A DNA stretch of 64,000 bases from Thioploca ingrica. Its GTDB lineage: Bacteria > Pseudomonadota > Gammaproteobacteria > Beggiatoales > Beggiatoaceae. The notes beneath the pieces were generated by a model. That model was not told the origin of the DNA. It was given only the letters and a program-made list of their open reading frames with translations, and did no database searches. Where the stretch lies: assembly GCA_000828835.1 (NCBI GenBank), contig AP014633.1, forward strand, positions 1,550,001 to 1,614,000, given 5' to 3'. Position numbers and translations under genes: made by a program. The number at the start of each line of letters is the position of its first letter. Positions within the stretch are counted from its first letter, which is position 1. Shown in pieces: positions 48,345-58,293 of the stretch.

Positions 48345-49790
48345 TCAGGTAACGATTGGTTTGTAAGGCTGCTGCCCCCAAGAGTCATTAGCCAGATGCA
48401 TGCGATTTAATAAAGTCATCATACCATTAAAAACCCTTTGCATTTTGAGCGGAGAATATTCTCCTAGCAGCATTTCCAAAGTGGCCGCGGCCACCACATG
48501 GGCTGCATAATAGCCTTTTTCAAGTTCAACCGGCAGCGGTTGCCAAGGTGCGTAGAGGACTGGACGTAACAGGCCTACGATATTTTCGTCCTGGTCATTC
48601 CATTTCTGGATGTCACCAAAGGCATTACCGCCCAAACTATTGAGTTTTTGCTTAACGACGGTCTCTGCGATAATGTCAGTCAATTCGCAGGTATGGGAAC
48701 GACTTACGGTTATCGGCACGAGTTCGTCCGTTATCAAAATCAAACTAGAACAAGACTCTGGGCAAACAGTGTTTATCATATCGTCTATAATTTGTGCCCA
48801 TTCGTTGGCTCCTCTAAAGTTAAGTTGACGAAGTGTGGAAACCGCCAGATGAGCGCGAAAGAGAGGAGTAGGATGAGGGTCGCTTCCGGCGGAAGAACCA
48901 ATGAATGTGAAACGGTTCAGGTTATCTTGTTGACTTTTGGCGAGTGACAGCGCTCGGAAGAAACCGATAAATCCAAATGCGGCCATGGGCCCCATATTGA
49001 GGATTCCTAGAATATCAGAGGCGGTTTCGTCGATTCTTAATTTGGCCCAGTTTTCGATTAGTTGGTCGTGTTCCTTAATTCTTTCTTTGATTTTCTTGGC
49101 TATGGCATTACTGAGTTCCTCTAGAACTCCGTGGTAAGCATGGAGAATATCATGTCCTCCCACTTCGTGGGACCAACAACTCCAGGCAAGAAGCCCCCCT
49201 CCCATGTATTCAGGGGGAAAATAAACCACGGCCGATTCTACTCCAATCTTTAGCATTTCATCGACCGGCATAGTCATCGGCCCCCCTATGTCCTGAGTAG
49301 CGCTTCTGGCTAAAGGGGGTAGGATAACATTGTCGGGTGGTTTTAGAGCGTGCTTACGGGCATTACTCAGAAAGCTGTCATACAAATCAGTGACCACTTC
49401 TTGAAATGCGTTGATGCCTACTTTATGGAGGATGTTAGGTAAGCTGTGTTGAAAGACTGCTTCTGCGGCTAACCAAACTTTTTGGGCCGGTGGACAACCT
49501 CCAGGATATTGTATCATCGGGTTGAGAAAGAGTTCTGGGCCTATTTTTTCTAAACGCTCACACAGTGGTTTAACCACTTTAGATTGGTAAAGAGGAGGCA
49601 ATGCCTGTCCATAAGATTTTAAGGCTTCTAGCAACACCTTATAGTCTTTCATGAGTGGTGAGGGGATCAAGCCTGGATCTTGCGTCCTAGGACGGCCGGT
49701 TTGGGGATCAGCAGCAAAGGATTTGTTAACAGCGGCTAATTCTTTAATACATTCGTTTAGATTTCTAAGAACAACTCCAGTATCGAGCAT
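48345..49790 (-). CDS. Putative zinc metallopeptidase of unknown family (HExxxH motif)
   Basis: A 481-residue protein with no signal peptide; AGGAGG precedes the ATG. I do not recognise the family. Residues 207-220 read SHEVGGHDILHAYH, an HExxxH-type zinc motif, and DETASD follows at 254-259. The combination HExxxH plus [DE]ExxxD, about 47 residues apart, resembles the HELLGH/EECRAD pair of M49 dipeptidyl peptidase III, without evident similarity elsewhere. The region before it (PPEYMGGGLLAWSCW) is apolar. The gene is isolated, with a terminator hairpin after its stop. Peptidase activity is inference. Confidence 0.6.
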   Translation of the reverse strand: MLDTGVVLRNLNECIKELAAVNKSFAADPQTGRPRTQDPGLIPSPLMKDYKVLLEALKSYGQALPPLYQSKVVKPLCERLEKIGPELFLNPMIQYPGGCPPAQKVWLAAEAVFQHSLPNILHKVGINAFQEVVTDLYDSFLSNARKHALKPPDNVILPPLARSATQDIGGPMTMPVDEMLKIGVESAVVYFPPEYMGGGLLAWSCWSHEVGGHDILHAYHGVLEELSNAIAKKIKERIKEHDQLIENWAKLRIDETASDILGILNMGPMAAFGFIGFFRALSLAKSQQDNLNRFTFIGSSAGSDPHPTPLFRAHLAVSTLRQLNFRGANEWAQIIDDMINTVCPESCSSLILITDELVPITVSRSHTCELTDIIAETVVKQKLNSLGGNAFGDIQKWNDQDENIVGLLRPVLYAPWQPLPVELEKGYYAAHVVAAATLEMLLGEYSPLKMQRVFNGMMTLLNRMHLANDSWGQQPYKPIVT

Positions 49791-49933
49791 ATTTTCCTCC
49801 TAAGTGGGTTGAGAAATGAGGGATTGATACCGGGTGAAGATTGATGTAACAAACAATGTTACTTTAGTTTATTTTAAATTAACCTGTCAATTAAAAACTG
49901 AGTTCAATAAATTCTTGAGTGAGGTTATCATCA

Positions 49934-50073
49934 GCCAGTGTAGGGTACGTTAATAACGCACTAAAAATATTTAAGATAAACATTAACTAACTGATATTTG
50001 ATCAACTGAATTGATTGAATGACGTTTTTGAATGGTGTGTTACGGCTTAACACCTAACGCACCCTACACTGGC
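49934..50073. repeat. MITE-like 140-bp element with 19-bp inverted ends
   Basis: GCCAGTGTAGGGTACGTTA (49934-49952) matches the reverse complement of TAACGCACCCTACACTGGC (50055-50073) with one mismatch. The interior is AT-rich and has no ORF. A diverged relative begins at 58563 with GCCAGTGTAAAGTGCATTAA. It lies in the 360-bp gap upstream of the 50151 gene and may supply promoter sequence. Confidence 0.75.
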
Positions 50074-50150
50074 TTCATATGAAGTGGCTCTGGGTGTATT
50101 TCCTCTGCCTATTGATTTTTCTATAAATATTCCCATAATATTTAATTATC

Positions 50151-50510
50151 ATGCGTTCCCCATTGCTGATTCGCCAGTTAGCTGTATTGCTAATAATCGC
50201 TTTACTGTTCCAAAGCTATGTTGCTGTGGCGATGCCGTTTTGTTCGCATTCATCTTCACTAGCCGCTCCGCTGGTTCAGCATAGTGGACATCATCATGGG
50301 AAATCTCACCAAGCGGTTACTCCTTTAAAATTGTTTTGCGATAATTGCGAACTATGCAGTGTATGCAGCCATGTTTATAGTTTACTCATTCCTATTTTAC
50401 CCTTCCCTATTTTATCAGCCGCGGTAAGTTATCCATTTTTAGCCATTTTCTTTACTTCCTTTATCCCCGATCAACTGCAAAGACCTCCTCAATTTTCTTA
50501 CTTCTTCTGA
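50151..50510 (+). CDS. Small histidine/cysteine-rich membrane protein beside the efflux genes
   Basis: A 119-residue protein with an N-terminal hydrophobic segment (QLAVLLIIALLFQSYVAVAM), a histidine cluster (HSGHHHGKSHQ), a cysteine cluster (CDNCELCSVCSH) and a second hydrophobic stretch. The His/Cys content and position just before the RND efflux genes suggest periplasmic metal binding, similar in design to DUF2946-type proteins. No exact family is claimed. Confidence 0.6.
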   Translation: MRSPLLIRQLAVLLIIALLFQSYVAVAMPFCSHSSSLAAPLVQHSGHHHGKSHQAVTPLKLFCDNCELCSVCSHVYSLLIPILPFPILSAAVSYPFLAIFFTSFIPDQLQRPPQFSYFF

Positions 50511-50602
50511 AATAGCCTATTTTTTACTTTTCGTTGAATTTGTTGTCTGAATTGAGCGAATGCTTGGGTATCGCTCGACAGGTTCAGATACAGGGGGTTT
50601 TT

Positions 50603-52372
50603 ATGCGAATTTATTTTTTTAGCTTAATTATTATTCTAGGATCATTTTCTTGGGTCATGGCTCACGAAGGACATGATCATGGTCCAGCTTTGCCTCCTCT
50701 ACCGACTCAAACACTAACACCACGGGTGGAGGTAAAATCTGCTGATTTTGAACTGGTGGGTATCGTGGGACGAGATGAAGCCACCTTAACGATTTATTTA
50801 GATGTTTTTGCTACCAATGAGCCGATCAATCAGGCGAAAATTGAAGTTGAAGAAAGTGGTTTATTTAAAGCCATTGCTAAACCGAGTCAAGCCGGTACTT
50901 ACCTTATTCAAAGCCAAGAACTGACTTCACCAGGAAAGCATGAGTTAGTGTTCACAATAGAAACAAAGCAACTCGCTGATCTGTTGTTAGGTGAATTAAC
51001 GATTCCACCTTCCAAAGATTCGGAACCAGTGAGTAAATTAAATACAAATTGGTGGCTAGATCTCCAATCTAATTGGCTTCCCGTAATGTCTCAGTGGCAG
51101 GTACGGTTGGGAAAATGGCTATCTTATGTTAGCGCTGGGTCTTCTGAACCCACTGGGTTCACTTGGGGATTACTGGTAACTGTTGTCATCGTAGGATTGC
51201 TTATCATGCGTTGGCTGGTAAGAACTGGGCAGCAACGCCCTATCTTCGCAATCACACTCCTGTTAGGTTTAGTCGGGATATTTTTTGCGGTGGCGAGTAT
51301 GGCTCATGAAGGTGAAGATCATAGTGAACAAGCCAGCCAGCCAGTGGCGACACCTTTGAGTGGACTAGCAGATAGTACTGCGATTCGCTTACCCGATGGT
51401 AGCGTGTTTATGCCTAAACCAATTCAACGGTTACTGAATATCCGCACTCATTTGGCTAAAACCACTCAAGTGGCTCAAGGTGTGGAATTGCATAATGGCC
51501 ATATCATTGCGGATCCGAGTTATAGCGGGGTAGTTCAAGCACCGCTCGCAGGTCGGATTGAATTGACAACCGCCGGATTACCCCATCTGGGTCAAACAGT
51601 GAATAAAGACCAAATTCTCGCTTATCTCATTCCGATTGCGAGTGATGTGGATCGTGCCGGACAACAAGTAGAAATAGCCAACTTAGCGGGACAAATTGAA
51701 ATCGTTCATAAAAATATTGGTCGTCTCAGCCAATTAGGAAATAATAGTGCCCGCAAAGAGTTAGAAGATGCCCAAGTAGAATTGAGTAGTTTACAGTTAC
51801 GTCAAACCACTTTAGCAGCCAGTTTAACCAACAAAATTCCCTTGACCTATCCCCTTACTGGGGTAGTGGCAGTGAGGCATATTTCAGTTGGTCAAGTGGT
51901 TGATGCACGAGAAATTCTAATCGAAATCATCAACCCGGATAAATTATGGGTAGAAGCGCTCGTGTACGATCCCGCTTGGGTGGAACAAATTGTCACCGCG
52001 CAAGCTATCACCACGAATCAACAAGTATTATCCTTAAGTCTAGTTGGCTTAACCTACCAATTACGAGAACATGCGCTACCGTTACAATTTCGCATCACTT
52101 CGCCGCTACCGTTTTTAGCCGTAGAACAACCAGTTAAAGTTTTTGCTTCATTGAAACAAACGCTGCAAGGAATAGCGTTGCCCAACAGTGCGGTGTTAAA
52201 AGGCAATAACAGTCAAAGTCTCGTGTGGGTGCATGAGAGTGCTGAACATTTTCAACCCGTAACGGTATCAGTGCAGGCGGTAGATGCTAACCAAGTGGTG
52301 GTAGTCGCCGGATTAAAAGCCAATGAACGAGTGGTCATTGAAGGGGCAACCTTGTTGGGACAAGTGCGTTAG
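50603..52372 (+). CDS. Heavy-metal efflux membrane fusion protein (CzcB/CusB-like) with extended N-terminus
   Basis: A 589-residue adaptor starting at ATG 50603 after CAGGGGG; the upstream TTG frame is rejected. After a signal peptide comes a His-rich MAHEGHDHG, a beta domain (about 35-150), two membrane segments (about 195-215 and 225-245), a second AHEGEDHSE motif, and then the usual fusion-protein core ([11 protein letters not shown], barrel-sandwich, helical hairpin, [19 protein letters not shown]). It should link the RND pump to an outer-membrane channel. The N-terminal third is unusual and looks like an added sensor or metal-capture module. The pump gene follows 5 bp later. Confidence 0.85.
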   Translation: MRIYFFSLIIILGSFSWVMAHEGHDHGPALPPLPTQTLTPRVEVKSADFELVGIVGRDEATLTIYLDVFATNEPINQAKIEVEESGLFKAIAKPSQAGTYLIQSQELTSPGKHELVFTIETKQLADLLLGELTIPPSKDSEPVSKLNTNWWLDLQSNWLPVMSQWQVRLGKWLSYVSAGSSEPTGFTWGLLVTVVIVGLLIMRWLVRTGQQRPIFAITLLLGLVGIFFAVASMAHEGEDHSEQASQPVATPLSGLADSTAIRLPDGSVFMPKPIQRLLNIRTHLAKTTQVAQGVELHNGHIIADPSYSGVVQAPLAGRIELTTAGLPHLGQTVNKDQILAYLIPIASDVDRAGQQVEIANLAGQIEIVHKNIGRLSQLGNNSARKELEDAQVELSSLQLRQTTLAASLTNKIPLTYPLTGVVAVRHISVGQVVDAREILIEIINPDKLWVEALVYDPAWVEQIVTAQAITTNQQVLSLSLVGLTYQLREHALPLQFRITSPLPFLAVEQPVKVFASLKQTLQGIALPNSAVLKGNNSQSLVWVHESAEHFQPVTVSVQAVDANQVVVVAGLKANERVVIEGATLLGQVR

Positions 52373-52377
52373 GAGGC

Positions 52378-55300
52378 ATGATGTTTCAATTTATTATCCA
52401 TCATAGTTTACACCAACGTTTGTTGGTATTAGCGATAAGTATTCTTTTGGTCATTTACGGTACCTTAGTGTTACGCCAAATGCCGATTGATGTGTTTCCG
52501 GATCTCAACAAACCCACGGTGACTTTGATGACCGAAGCCGAAGGTATGGCACCAGAAGAAGTAGAACAACTGATTACTTTTCCCATTGAAACGGCGATGA
52601 ATGGCTTACCGGGCGTGACTCGAATCCGATCCGTATCGGGTATTGGCTTAGCCATTGTTTTTGTAGAATTTGCTTGGGGAACCGATATTTACCTAAATCG
52701 TCAACAGGTCACCGAGCGCTTAGGATTGGTGCAAGAACAATTACCGGCTGGCATTATTCCGCAAATGGGCCCCATTACTTCCATCATGGGAGAAATTATG
52801 TTAATTGCTATGCACGGTGCCAACGCCGCTAACACGCCCATGCAAATTCGGGAACTCGCTGATTGGGTAGTTCGCCCACGCCTGTTGACTATTCCCGGGG
52901 TGTCACAAGTGATTCCCATTGGCGGAGAAATTAGACAATATCAAATTACGCCCAATATCGCTATGATGGGGGATTTACAAATTACCTTGGCCGAAATTGA
53001 GAATGCTTTGACCGATTTTGCGATCAATACTAGTGGCGGGTTTCTAGAAAAACAGGCTCGTGAATATCTGATTCGCCACATTGGACGCACGACTCGGTTA
53101 GAAGATTTGCAAGATCTGGTGGTGAGTTTTCGTAGCGGCGTACCGATTCTGCTCAAGCAGGTAGCGACAGTTCATTTTTCTGCCCGTATCAAACGCGGCG
53201 ATGCGAGTTTTAATGCTCAACCCGCCGTGATTTTGTCAGTGCAAAAACAACCGACCGCCGATACCGTTACCCTGACCCGCGAAATCGAAGCCGCTTTGCA
53301 CGAATTGAATAGGAATATGCCAACGGGTATCACGGTAGATGATATTTTATTTAAACAGGCTAATTTTATCGAAGCCTCGGTGACTAATGTCGAAGAAGCC
53401 CTGCGAGATGGTGCGATCATGGTGGCGGTGATACTGTTCTTATTTTTATTGAACTTTCGTACCACCTTCATTTCTCTCACCGCTATTCCCATTTCTATTT
53501 TAGTCACGGTGTTAGTTTTTCGTTATTTTCATCTGTCCATTAATACCATGACCCTAGGCGGATTGGCGATAGCCATTGGAGAATTAGTCGATGATGCGGT
53601 GGTGGGGGTGGAAAATGTGGTGAGACGCTTGCGGTTAAACCATACAACCACTTCTCCGCAATCGATCATGACGATTATCAGTACCGCTACGCTCGAAGTT
53701 CGCTCGGCCATTATTTATGCCACCTTGATTATCGTACTGGTATTCGTGCCGTTGTTTGCCTTATCCGGGATTGAAGGCAGATTATTTGCGCCACTGGGTG
53801 TAGCCTACATCGTTTCTATTTTAGCGAGCATGTTAGTCTCGGTCACGCTTACCCCGGTATGGTGTTATTACTTGTTACCACAAGCGAAATTTGTCCAACA
53901 TGAAGAAAGTGGGTTAGTCAAACAACTCAAGCAAATCGATACTTATTTATTAAAATGGTCATTCCATCATGCTAAGTTATTGTTAATCATAATTTTATTA
54001 ATGGTTATTACCGCAATAACGACGGTACCGTTTTTAGCACGTTCGTTTCTACCCGCCTTTAATGAAGGGACTTTAACTATTAGCGTATTACTCAATCCGG
54101 GCACCTCGTTAAGTGAATCCAATAAAATCGGTACCTTAGCCGAACAACTCATTTTACAAGTACCCGAAGTAATTAAAGTGGGTAGACGAACTGGACGTGC
54201 GGAACTGGATGAACATGCTGAAGGGGTTCATTCTTCTGAGATTGAAGTCGATTTACGTCCATCAACCCGTTCCCGAACAGAAATTTTACAAGATATTCGT
54301 TCCCGTCTCGCGGCTTTGCCGGCAGTAGTTAATATTGGACAACCGATTTCTCACCGGTTAGACCATTTATTGTCGGGGGTACGTGCCCAAATTGCCTTAA
54401 AAGTATTTGGTGATGATTTAGATACCCTGAGAGGATTAGCCAGCAATTTACAAACTCAATTCGCTACCATACCCGGGATCGTCGATTTACAAATTGAAAA
54501 ACAAGTTCGTATCCCGCAAACTCAAGTTCATTTGGATTACAGCAAAGCCGCTACTTATGCAGTTACCCCGGCGGCAGTAACTCATGCCCTGCAAACTTTG
54601 GTGGGTGGGCGAGTCATTTCACAAATTATTGAGGACAATCGCCGCTTCGATGTCGTGCTACGATTGGCGGATACGGATCGAACTCAACAAGGATTATCTA
54701 ATTTATTAATAGAAACACCCGGTGGCTACATTCCGCTTAACCTCATTGCTGACATTGAAGATGCGGATGGTCCCAATCAAATCAGCCGTGACAACAGTCG
54801 GCGGCGCATCGTATTATCAGCCAATACCGACGGGAGTGATTTAGCCACTATCATCGCGAAAATTCGCCGAGAAATTGCCCAAACAACCTTACCGGAGGGC
54901 TACTTCATTAGTTTAGAAGGACAATTTCAAGCGCAAGAAGCAGCGACACAACTAATTAGTCTATTATCCTTGATCTCCTTAGCGTTGATTTTCTTAGTGT
55001 TATACAGTCGCTACCATTCTGCGATTATCGCCTTAATTATCATGCTCAATATACCGCTTGCTCTGGTGGGCAGCGTAATCGCTTTAAAACTCACGGATGG
55101 GATTTTATCGGTTGCCAGCTTAATTGGTTTTATCACTTTAACCGGTATCAGTGCGCGAAATGGCATTTTGAAAATCAGCCATTATCTTCATCTCATGGCG
55201 CATGAAGGCGAAGTATTTGGTCAAGCAATGATTATTCGGGGTAGTTTAGAAAGACTTACCCCCGTACTGATGACGGCACTGACGGCTGCTTTTGCCCTAA

Positions 55301-55488
55301 TGCCGCTATTACTGGCTGCTGGTGAACCGGGTAAAGAAATTTTACATCCAGTAGCCGTCGTTATTTTTGGAGGATTAATTAGTTCTACTTTACTTGACAC
55401 CCTCATTACCCCGGTGATGTTTTACTTGTGGTGTCAATCACCGGCAGAAAGATTACTCGCACTTCGTGGTAAAGCCAGCGAATATTAA
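52378..55488 (+). CDS. Heavy-metal RND efflux pump (CzcA/CusA family)
   Basis: A 1036-residue proton-driven RND transporter with twelve predicted helices and two large periplasmic loops; the start is [24 protein letters not shown]. Helix 4 carries [19 protein letters not shown], with the paired aspartates of proton relay, but without the DFG-x3-DGA-x3-VEN form of divalent CzcA or the VDA form of CusA. The metal exported is thus uncertain. It is translationally coupled to its adaptor; no outer-membrane channel gene (czcC/cusC) is in the window, so another TolC-like protein must serve. Confidence 0.93.
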   Translation: MMFQFIIHHSLHQRLLVLAISILLVIYGTLVLRQMPIDVFPDLNKPTVTLMTEAEGMAPEEVEQLITFPIETAMNGLPGVTRIRSVSGIGLAIVFVEFAWGTDIYLNRQQVTERLGLVQEQLPAGIIPQMGPITSIMGEIMLIAMHGANAANTPMQIRELADWVVRPRLLTIPGVSQVIPIGGEIRQYQITPNIAMMGDLQITLAEIENALTDFAINTSGGFLEKQAREYLIRHIGRTTRLEDLQDLVVSFRSGVPILLKQVATVHFSARIKRGDASFNAQPAVILSVQKQPTADTVTLTREIEAALHELNRNMPTGITVDDILFKQANFIEASVTNVEEALRDGAIMVAVILFLFLLNFRTTFISLTAIPISILVTVLVFRYFHLSINTMTLGGLAIAIGELVDDAVVGVENVVRRLRLNHTTTSPQSIMTIISTATLEVRSAIIYATLIIVLVFVPLFALSGIEGRLFAPLGVAYIVSILASMLVSVTLTPVWCYYLLPQAKFVQHEESGLVKQLKQIDTYLLKWSFHHAKLLLIIILLMVITAITTVPFLARSFLPAFNEGTLTISVLLNPGTSLSESNKIGTLAEQLILQVPEVIKVGRRTGRAELDEHAEGVHSSEIEVDLRPSTRSRTEILQDIRSRLAALPAVVNIGQPISHRLDHLLSGVRAQIALKVFGDDLDTLRGLASNLQTQFATIPGIVDLQIEKQVRIPQTQVHLDYSKAATYAVTPAAVTHALQTLVGGRVISQIIEDNRRFDVVLRLADTDRTQQGLSNLLIETPGGYIPLNLIADIEDADGPNQISRDNSRRRIVLSANTDGSDLATIIAKIRREIAQTTLPEGYFISLEGQFQAQEAATQLISLLSLISLALIFLVLYSRYHSAIIALIIMLNIPLALVGSVIALKLTDGILSVASLIGFITLTGISARNGILKISHYLHLMAHEGEVFGQAMIIRGSLERLTPVLMTALTAAFALMPLLLAAGEPGKEILHPVAVVIFGGLISSTLLDTLITPVMFYLWCQSPAERLLALRGKASEY

Positions 55489-55528
55489 ACTTCCATTGAC
55501 TATTATTGTTAATTAACTTGGAGTAATA

Positions 55529-55945
55529 ATGATGAAAATATTTCCCCTAGCAACAGTTAGTATTATAGCATTACTGTTTAGCTTCAACAGTTTGGCTCAC
55601 ACCGATGAATTTCTGGATACGCAAAAATCTCCGCATGGCGGACAACTGCGCATGGCTGGTCATTATCATTTGGAATTAGTTGTCGCCGAAAAATCGCTAA
55701 CCATCTATGTGACTGACCATGCTGGCATAGCCATTCCCACCAAAAATGGCACTGGCAATGCGATTGTCTTAGCCAACAAAGCGAAAACAACCGTAGAACT
55801 AAAGCCGGCAGAGGATAACGTGCTTCAAGGTGAAGGCAAATTTGTCTTAGATCCGAATATGAAAGTTGTGGTATCAGTGACTTTACCGGAAGATAAAGAA
55901 CCACAACAAGCGCGATTTGAGCCTTTAATGAAGCAGCAGAAATAA
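55529..55945 (+). CDS. Small periplasmic protein of the metal-efflux cluster
   Basis: A 138-residue exported protein with signal peptide (MMKIFPLATVSIIALLFSFNSLA) and a mature part rich in histidines near its start (HTDEFLDTQKSPHGGQLRMAGHYHLELV). Similar small proteins follow CzcA-type pumps and are presumed metal-binding periplasmic accessories. A degraded copy of about 55 bp of this gene lies at 58675-58728. Confidence 0.75.
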   Translation: MMKIFPLATVSIIALLFSFNSLAHTDEFLDTQKSPHGGQLRMAGHYHLELVVAEKSLTIYVTDHAGIAIPTKNGTGNAIVLANKAKTTVELKPAEDNVLQGEGKFVLDPNMKVVVSVTLPEDKEPQQARFEPLMKQQK

Positions 55946-55963
55946 ACTCGAACCAACAATTTT

Positions 55964-55980
55964 GGTGGGCATTGCCCACC
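55964..55980. repeat. Short hairpin of the GGTGGGCA family
   Basis: GGTGGGC-ATT-GCCCACC forms a 7-bp stem 18 bp after the efflux-accessory gene. It is the first of three similar units (also 56886-56913 and 58735-58761) and may act as a terminator. Confidence 0.6.
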
Positions 55981-56004
55981 CTACTTGGCTAAAACAGTAG
56001 TTAT

Positions 56005-56847
56005 TTAAACATTGTATTGCTGTTTAAGTCGCTCATAAAAACAATTAGGGGAAAAAGTTGCATCTTTATCAATCTTCTTTCTACGCCACATCTCATTCCA
56101 TAGATGAATAGCATAAGATTCTCGACAAATTATCTTTATTTGCTCCGTCTTACCATCTTCTATAACCCATTTCCAATCCCACCAATTAAGTGGATAAAAA
56201 AACTCTGATGGCATCACCCATTCTTGTAAATTCAATTTTATAATGGCCTTTGAAAAAAGAGTTGGGCCGGTATCCCCCCATCTTAAAGTATTAGGGTCAC
56301 GGCTTGCCGCTTTGGTGTAGCAATATTTGCCAAGATGAGAAGAAGGAGGGCATTTTATAATTCCATTACCAATCTTAACTAATTGTAATTTGTTTTTAGG
56401 TGAAACCAGATAATAAGGAGGGAAATGGGATAATTTAGGAACAGAAGTTTTCAAATTTACCCACCATTTCAATATTTCTCGTTTAAATCCACTCTGTAAA
56501 AACAGTGATTCACTTCCAAATACATAATCTGATGGAAAGTTAAAAGGTTTCAGGGCGATAATATCTGTATCTACCCAAAAATTACCCTTTTCAAATAGTA
56601 ATTGGTATCGAAATAGATTAGAGAACCCAGCATAACTATTATTGTTTTTATACTTAAAGATTTTATTAGCTGGAACAATTTGGTTAGCATCTTTTATAAT
56701 TGTTTTTGGTGGAATTCCAGCTACTTCATCGTAAACGTATAGATGAAAGGAATGTCCATTACGCAAAAATGAAGTAATAGACAATTGTTCCATAGAGGAC
56801 AATTTTTTACCAATCCACAAGCTTTGAATAATAGGTAATTCTTTCAT
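56005..56847 (-). CDS. Glycosyltransferase with DxD motif (GT32-like)
   Basis: A 280-residue cytoplasmic glycosyltransferase. IIQSLWIGKKLSSMEQLSITSFLRNGH and the DxD-containing WVDTDIIALKPF (about residue 94) match the Gly_transf_sug/GT32 type. The catalytic centre binds a nucleotide-sugar through the aspartates and a metal. The acceptor is unknown. It is isolated among repeats and IS remnants, so recent gain is possible. Confidence 0.8.
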   Translation of the reverse strand: MKELPIIQSLWIGKKLSSMEQLSITSFLRNGHSFHLYVYDEVAGIPPKTIIKDANQIVPANKIFKYKNNNSYAGFSNLFRYQLLFEKGNFWVDTDIIALKPFNFPSDYVFGSESLFLQSGFKREILKWWVNLKTSVPKLSHFPPYYLVSPKNKLQLVKIGNGIIKCPPSSHLGKYCYTKAASRDPNTLRWGDTGPTLFSKAIIKLNLQEWVMPSEFFYPLNWWDWKWVIEDGKTEQIKIICRESYAIHLWNEMWRRKKIDKDATFSPNCFYERLKQQYNV

Positions 56848-56885
56848 AAGAGATCTATATATTTAAAATTAAGCACGTAGTAGTA

Positions 56886-56983
56886 GGGTGGGCAAAAGCG
56901 AAGCGTTGCCCACCATTTCTTCTTATTATGATAGCACGTAACATGTAGGCTGGGTTGAGGAACGAAACCCAGCTTGCTGAAAA
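56886..56983. repeat. Composite repeat block, copy 1
   Basis: GGTGGGCAA...TTGCCCACC, then ATTTCTTCTT, GATAGCACGTAACA and a GTAGGCTGGGTTGAGG hairpin ending TTGCTGAAAAG. The same order recurs at 58735-58861. Confidence 0.75.
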
Positions 56984-57131
56984 GTAAAACACGGTGACAT
57001 TAATTCGGGGAGAGACCGGTGAGAGATTGAAAATATTCTTCTGGTCATCATTGGGTAACCTATGGGGTTGATCTCCTTAATTGGGCTACCAATAACAAAT
57101 AAGCTGGGTTTCGTTCCTCAACTCAGCCTAC
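56945..57131. repeat. 187-bp element with 31-bp inverted ends
   Basis: The end starting GTAGGCTGGGTTGAGGAACG (56945-56975) is repeated inverted at 57101-57131 with one mismatch. Each end is itself a hairpin (CTGGGTT/AACCCAG). The interior has no ORF. The right end meets the IS4-like remnant. Confidence 0.7.
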
Positions 57132-57432
57132 TCGTGCTTAAGTTGATTTGACTTAGACCGAACTGATTGAATTTGACCAAATCGAAGTCACGTCGAAACC
57201 CACGTGAATAGGTTTTTTCGTGATAATCGCTATAACGGCTTAAGTTGCGGAAGTTGGCTTTACCCCGTAAACACATTAAGCTCGTCAACACCACCACGAT
57301 AAACTGACGTTGTGCTTTGTTCACATTGGACATTGGCTCTAGAATAGTTTCTAATAAGCTCATGAGAACCCTCTCTGGAAATGGATAATATGGTTTTGAG
57401 CCATTATATTCTCCCACAAATTGGGTTCTCAT
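57132..57432 (-). pseudogene. IS4-like transposase remnant
   Basis: The 5' ~100 codons of a transposase: VNKAQRQFIVVVLTSLMCLRGKANFRNLSRYSDYHEKTYSRGFRRDFDLVKFNQFG resembles the N-terminus of IS4-family enzymes. The frame runs out at the 31-bp inverted-repeat element, so the catalytic DDE part is missing. Its 5' end directly abuts the truncated AAA ATPase gene, implying insertion there before decay. Confidence 0.65.
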
Positions 57433-57627
57433 TTAAATCTCATTCAGTTGCTTAAAACGGTCCGAACCATTGTTATTATTAATAACAAATTCTTTAAGTC
57501 TATTAATCACTTCAAACAAAGTTGTTTTACCAGAACCATTTTCACCAAGCAACAGATTAGATTGCTTAAAATCTAGCGAAAAGTTTACGAAAATTTTATA
57601 GTTATCAATGTAGATACGTTTGAGCAT
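57433..57627 (-). pseudogene. Truncated AAA ATPase (RecF/OLD-like N-terminus)
   Basis: Sixty-four residues beginning MLKRIYIDNYKIFVNFSLDF and carrying a full Walker A (LLGENGSGKTTLFEVINRL). This is the N-terminus of an SMC/RecF/OLD-like AAA_15/AAA_21 ATPase that normally extends over 300 residues. The frame stops where the IS4-like remnant begins, so the gene is broken. Such ATPases often belong to defence or abortive-infection systems, but no partner remains. Confidence 0.7.
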
Positions 57628-57772
57628 ATACTTACCTCATACACTTAAGCCAACTAGTGTAGCAAAAACTAGTCGCTAACGCATTCGACACTCGTTTTAT
57701 GAATCCTGGAATAATTACTATATTATCAAATATATACGTCAATTTTTCACCAATGCCTCCAACTGAGCGAGT

Positions 57773-57852
57773 GTAGCCTGGATGAAGCGTAGCGAAATCC
57801 AGGGAGATCCTAATCCTTTTTCCTGGATTTTACTTTGTTTCATCCAGGCTAC
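57773..57852. repeat. 80-bp palindromic repeat, GTAGCCTGGATGAAG family
   Basis: The ends GTAGCCTGGATGAAGCG and, inverted, GTAGCCTGGATGAAAC face each other with two CCAGG/CCTGG inner arms. It is related to the unit at 1513-1556. It lies in the 324-bp gap between the AAA fragment and the toxin gene, which otherwise shows nothing. Confidence 0.65.
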
Positions 57853-57951
57853 TCGCTAAACTGCACCGCTTTGACGGTGTTAGATATTCCCACACTAACT
57901 AGAACGTGGGAACGAGAGAAGTTTGGTAGAGAACAATGTTCACCAATTAGA

Positions 57952-58293
57952 TCAGTCAATTCCCTCTAGGCGGTCTTGATAAACTTGCACTAGCTTGTAT
58001 TGTCGGCTGAGTTCACAAATATCCGGCCAAAGTGTCGATAATATCTGATGAAAGTCCCGCATTTTCAGGTTGCCGAAACGAATATGAATCACTCTCGGTG
58101 GTGGTTCGTGCAGCAATATCCGTTCGGAAAAGTCTGCATCCTTGCTAATAATCGTTACCCCCTGTGCCTGCGCATACTGCCAAATTTGCGAGTCAGTCCA
58201 GGTTTCACCCAAGTTTTTGACATGTAGATATTCCGGACCAGCCCACAATCCAAAGCGGTATGGCAGATTCACATCAACCAAAAAGGCTGCCAT
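57952..58293 (-). CDS. DUF5615 PIN-like toxin of a VapBC45-type pair
   Basis: A 113-residue DUF5615 (Mut7-C-like PIN) protein: AFLVDVNLPYRFGLW with the first acidic residues, IISKDADFSERILL with the second cluster, and PRVIHIRFGNL at the centre. It is expected to act as an RNase toxin. Its ATG overlaps the antitoxin stop (TGATG), so translation is coupled. Confidence 0.82.
   Translation of the reverse strand: MAAFLVDVNLPYRFGLWAGPEYLHVKNLGETWTDSQIWQYAQAQGVTIISKDADFSERILLHEPPPRVIHIRFGNLKMRDFHQILSTLWPDICELSRQYKLVQVYQDRLEGID

Noticed and set aside
50534-50602. N-terminal extension of the membrane fusion protein from a TTG
   Set aside because: The ATG at 50603 has a good ribosome-binding site and is directly followed by a signal peptide.
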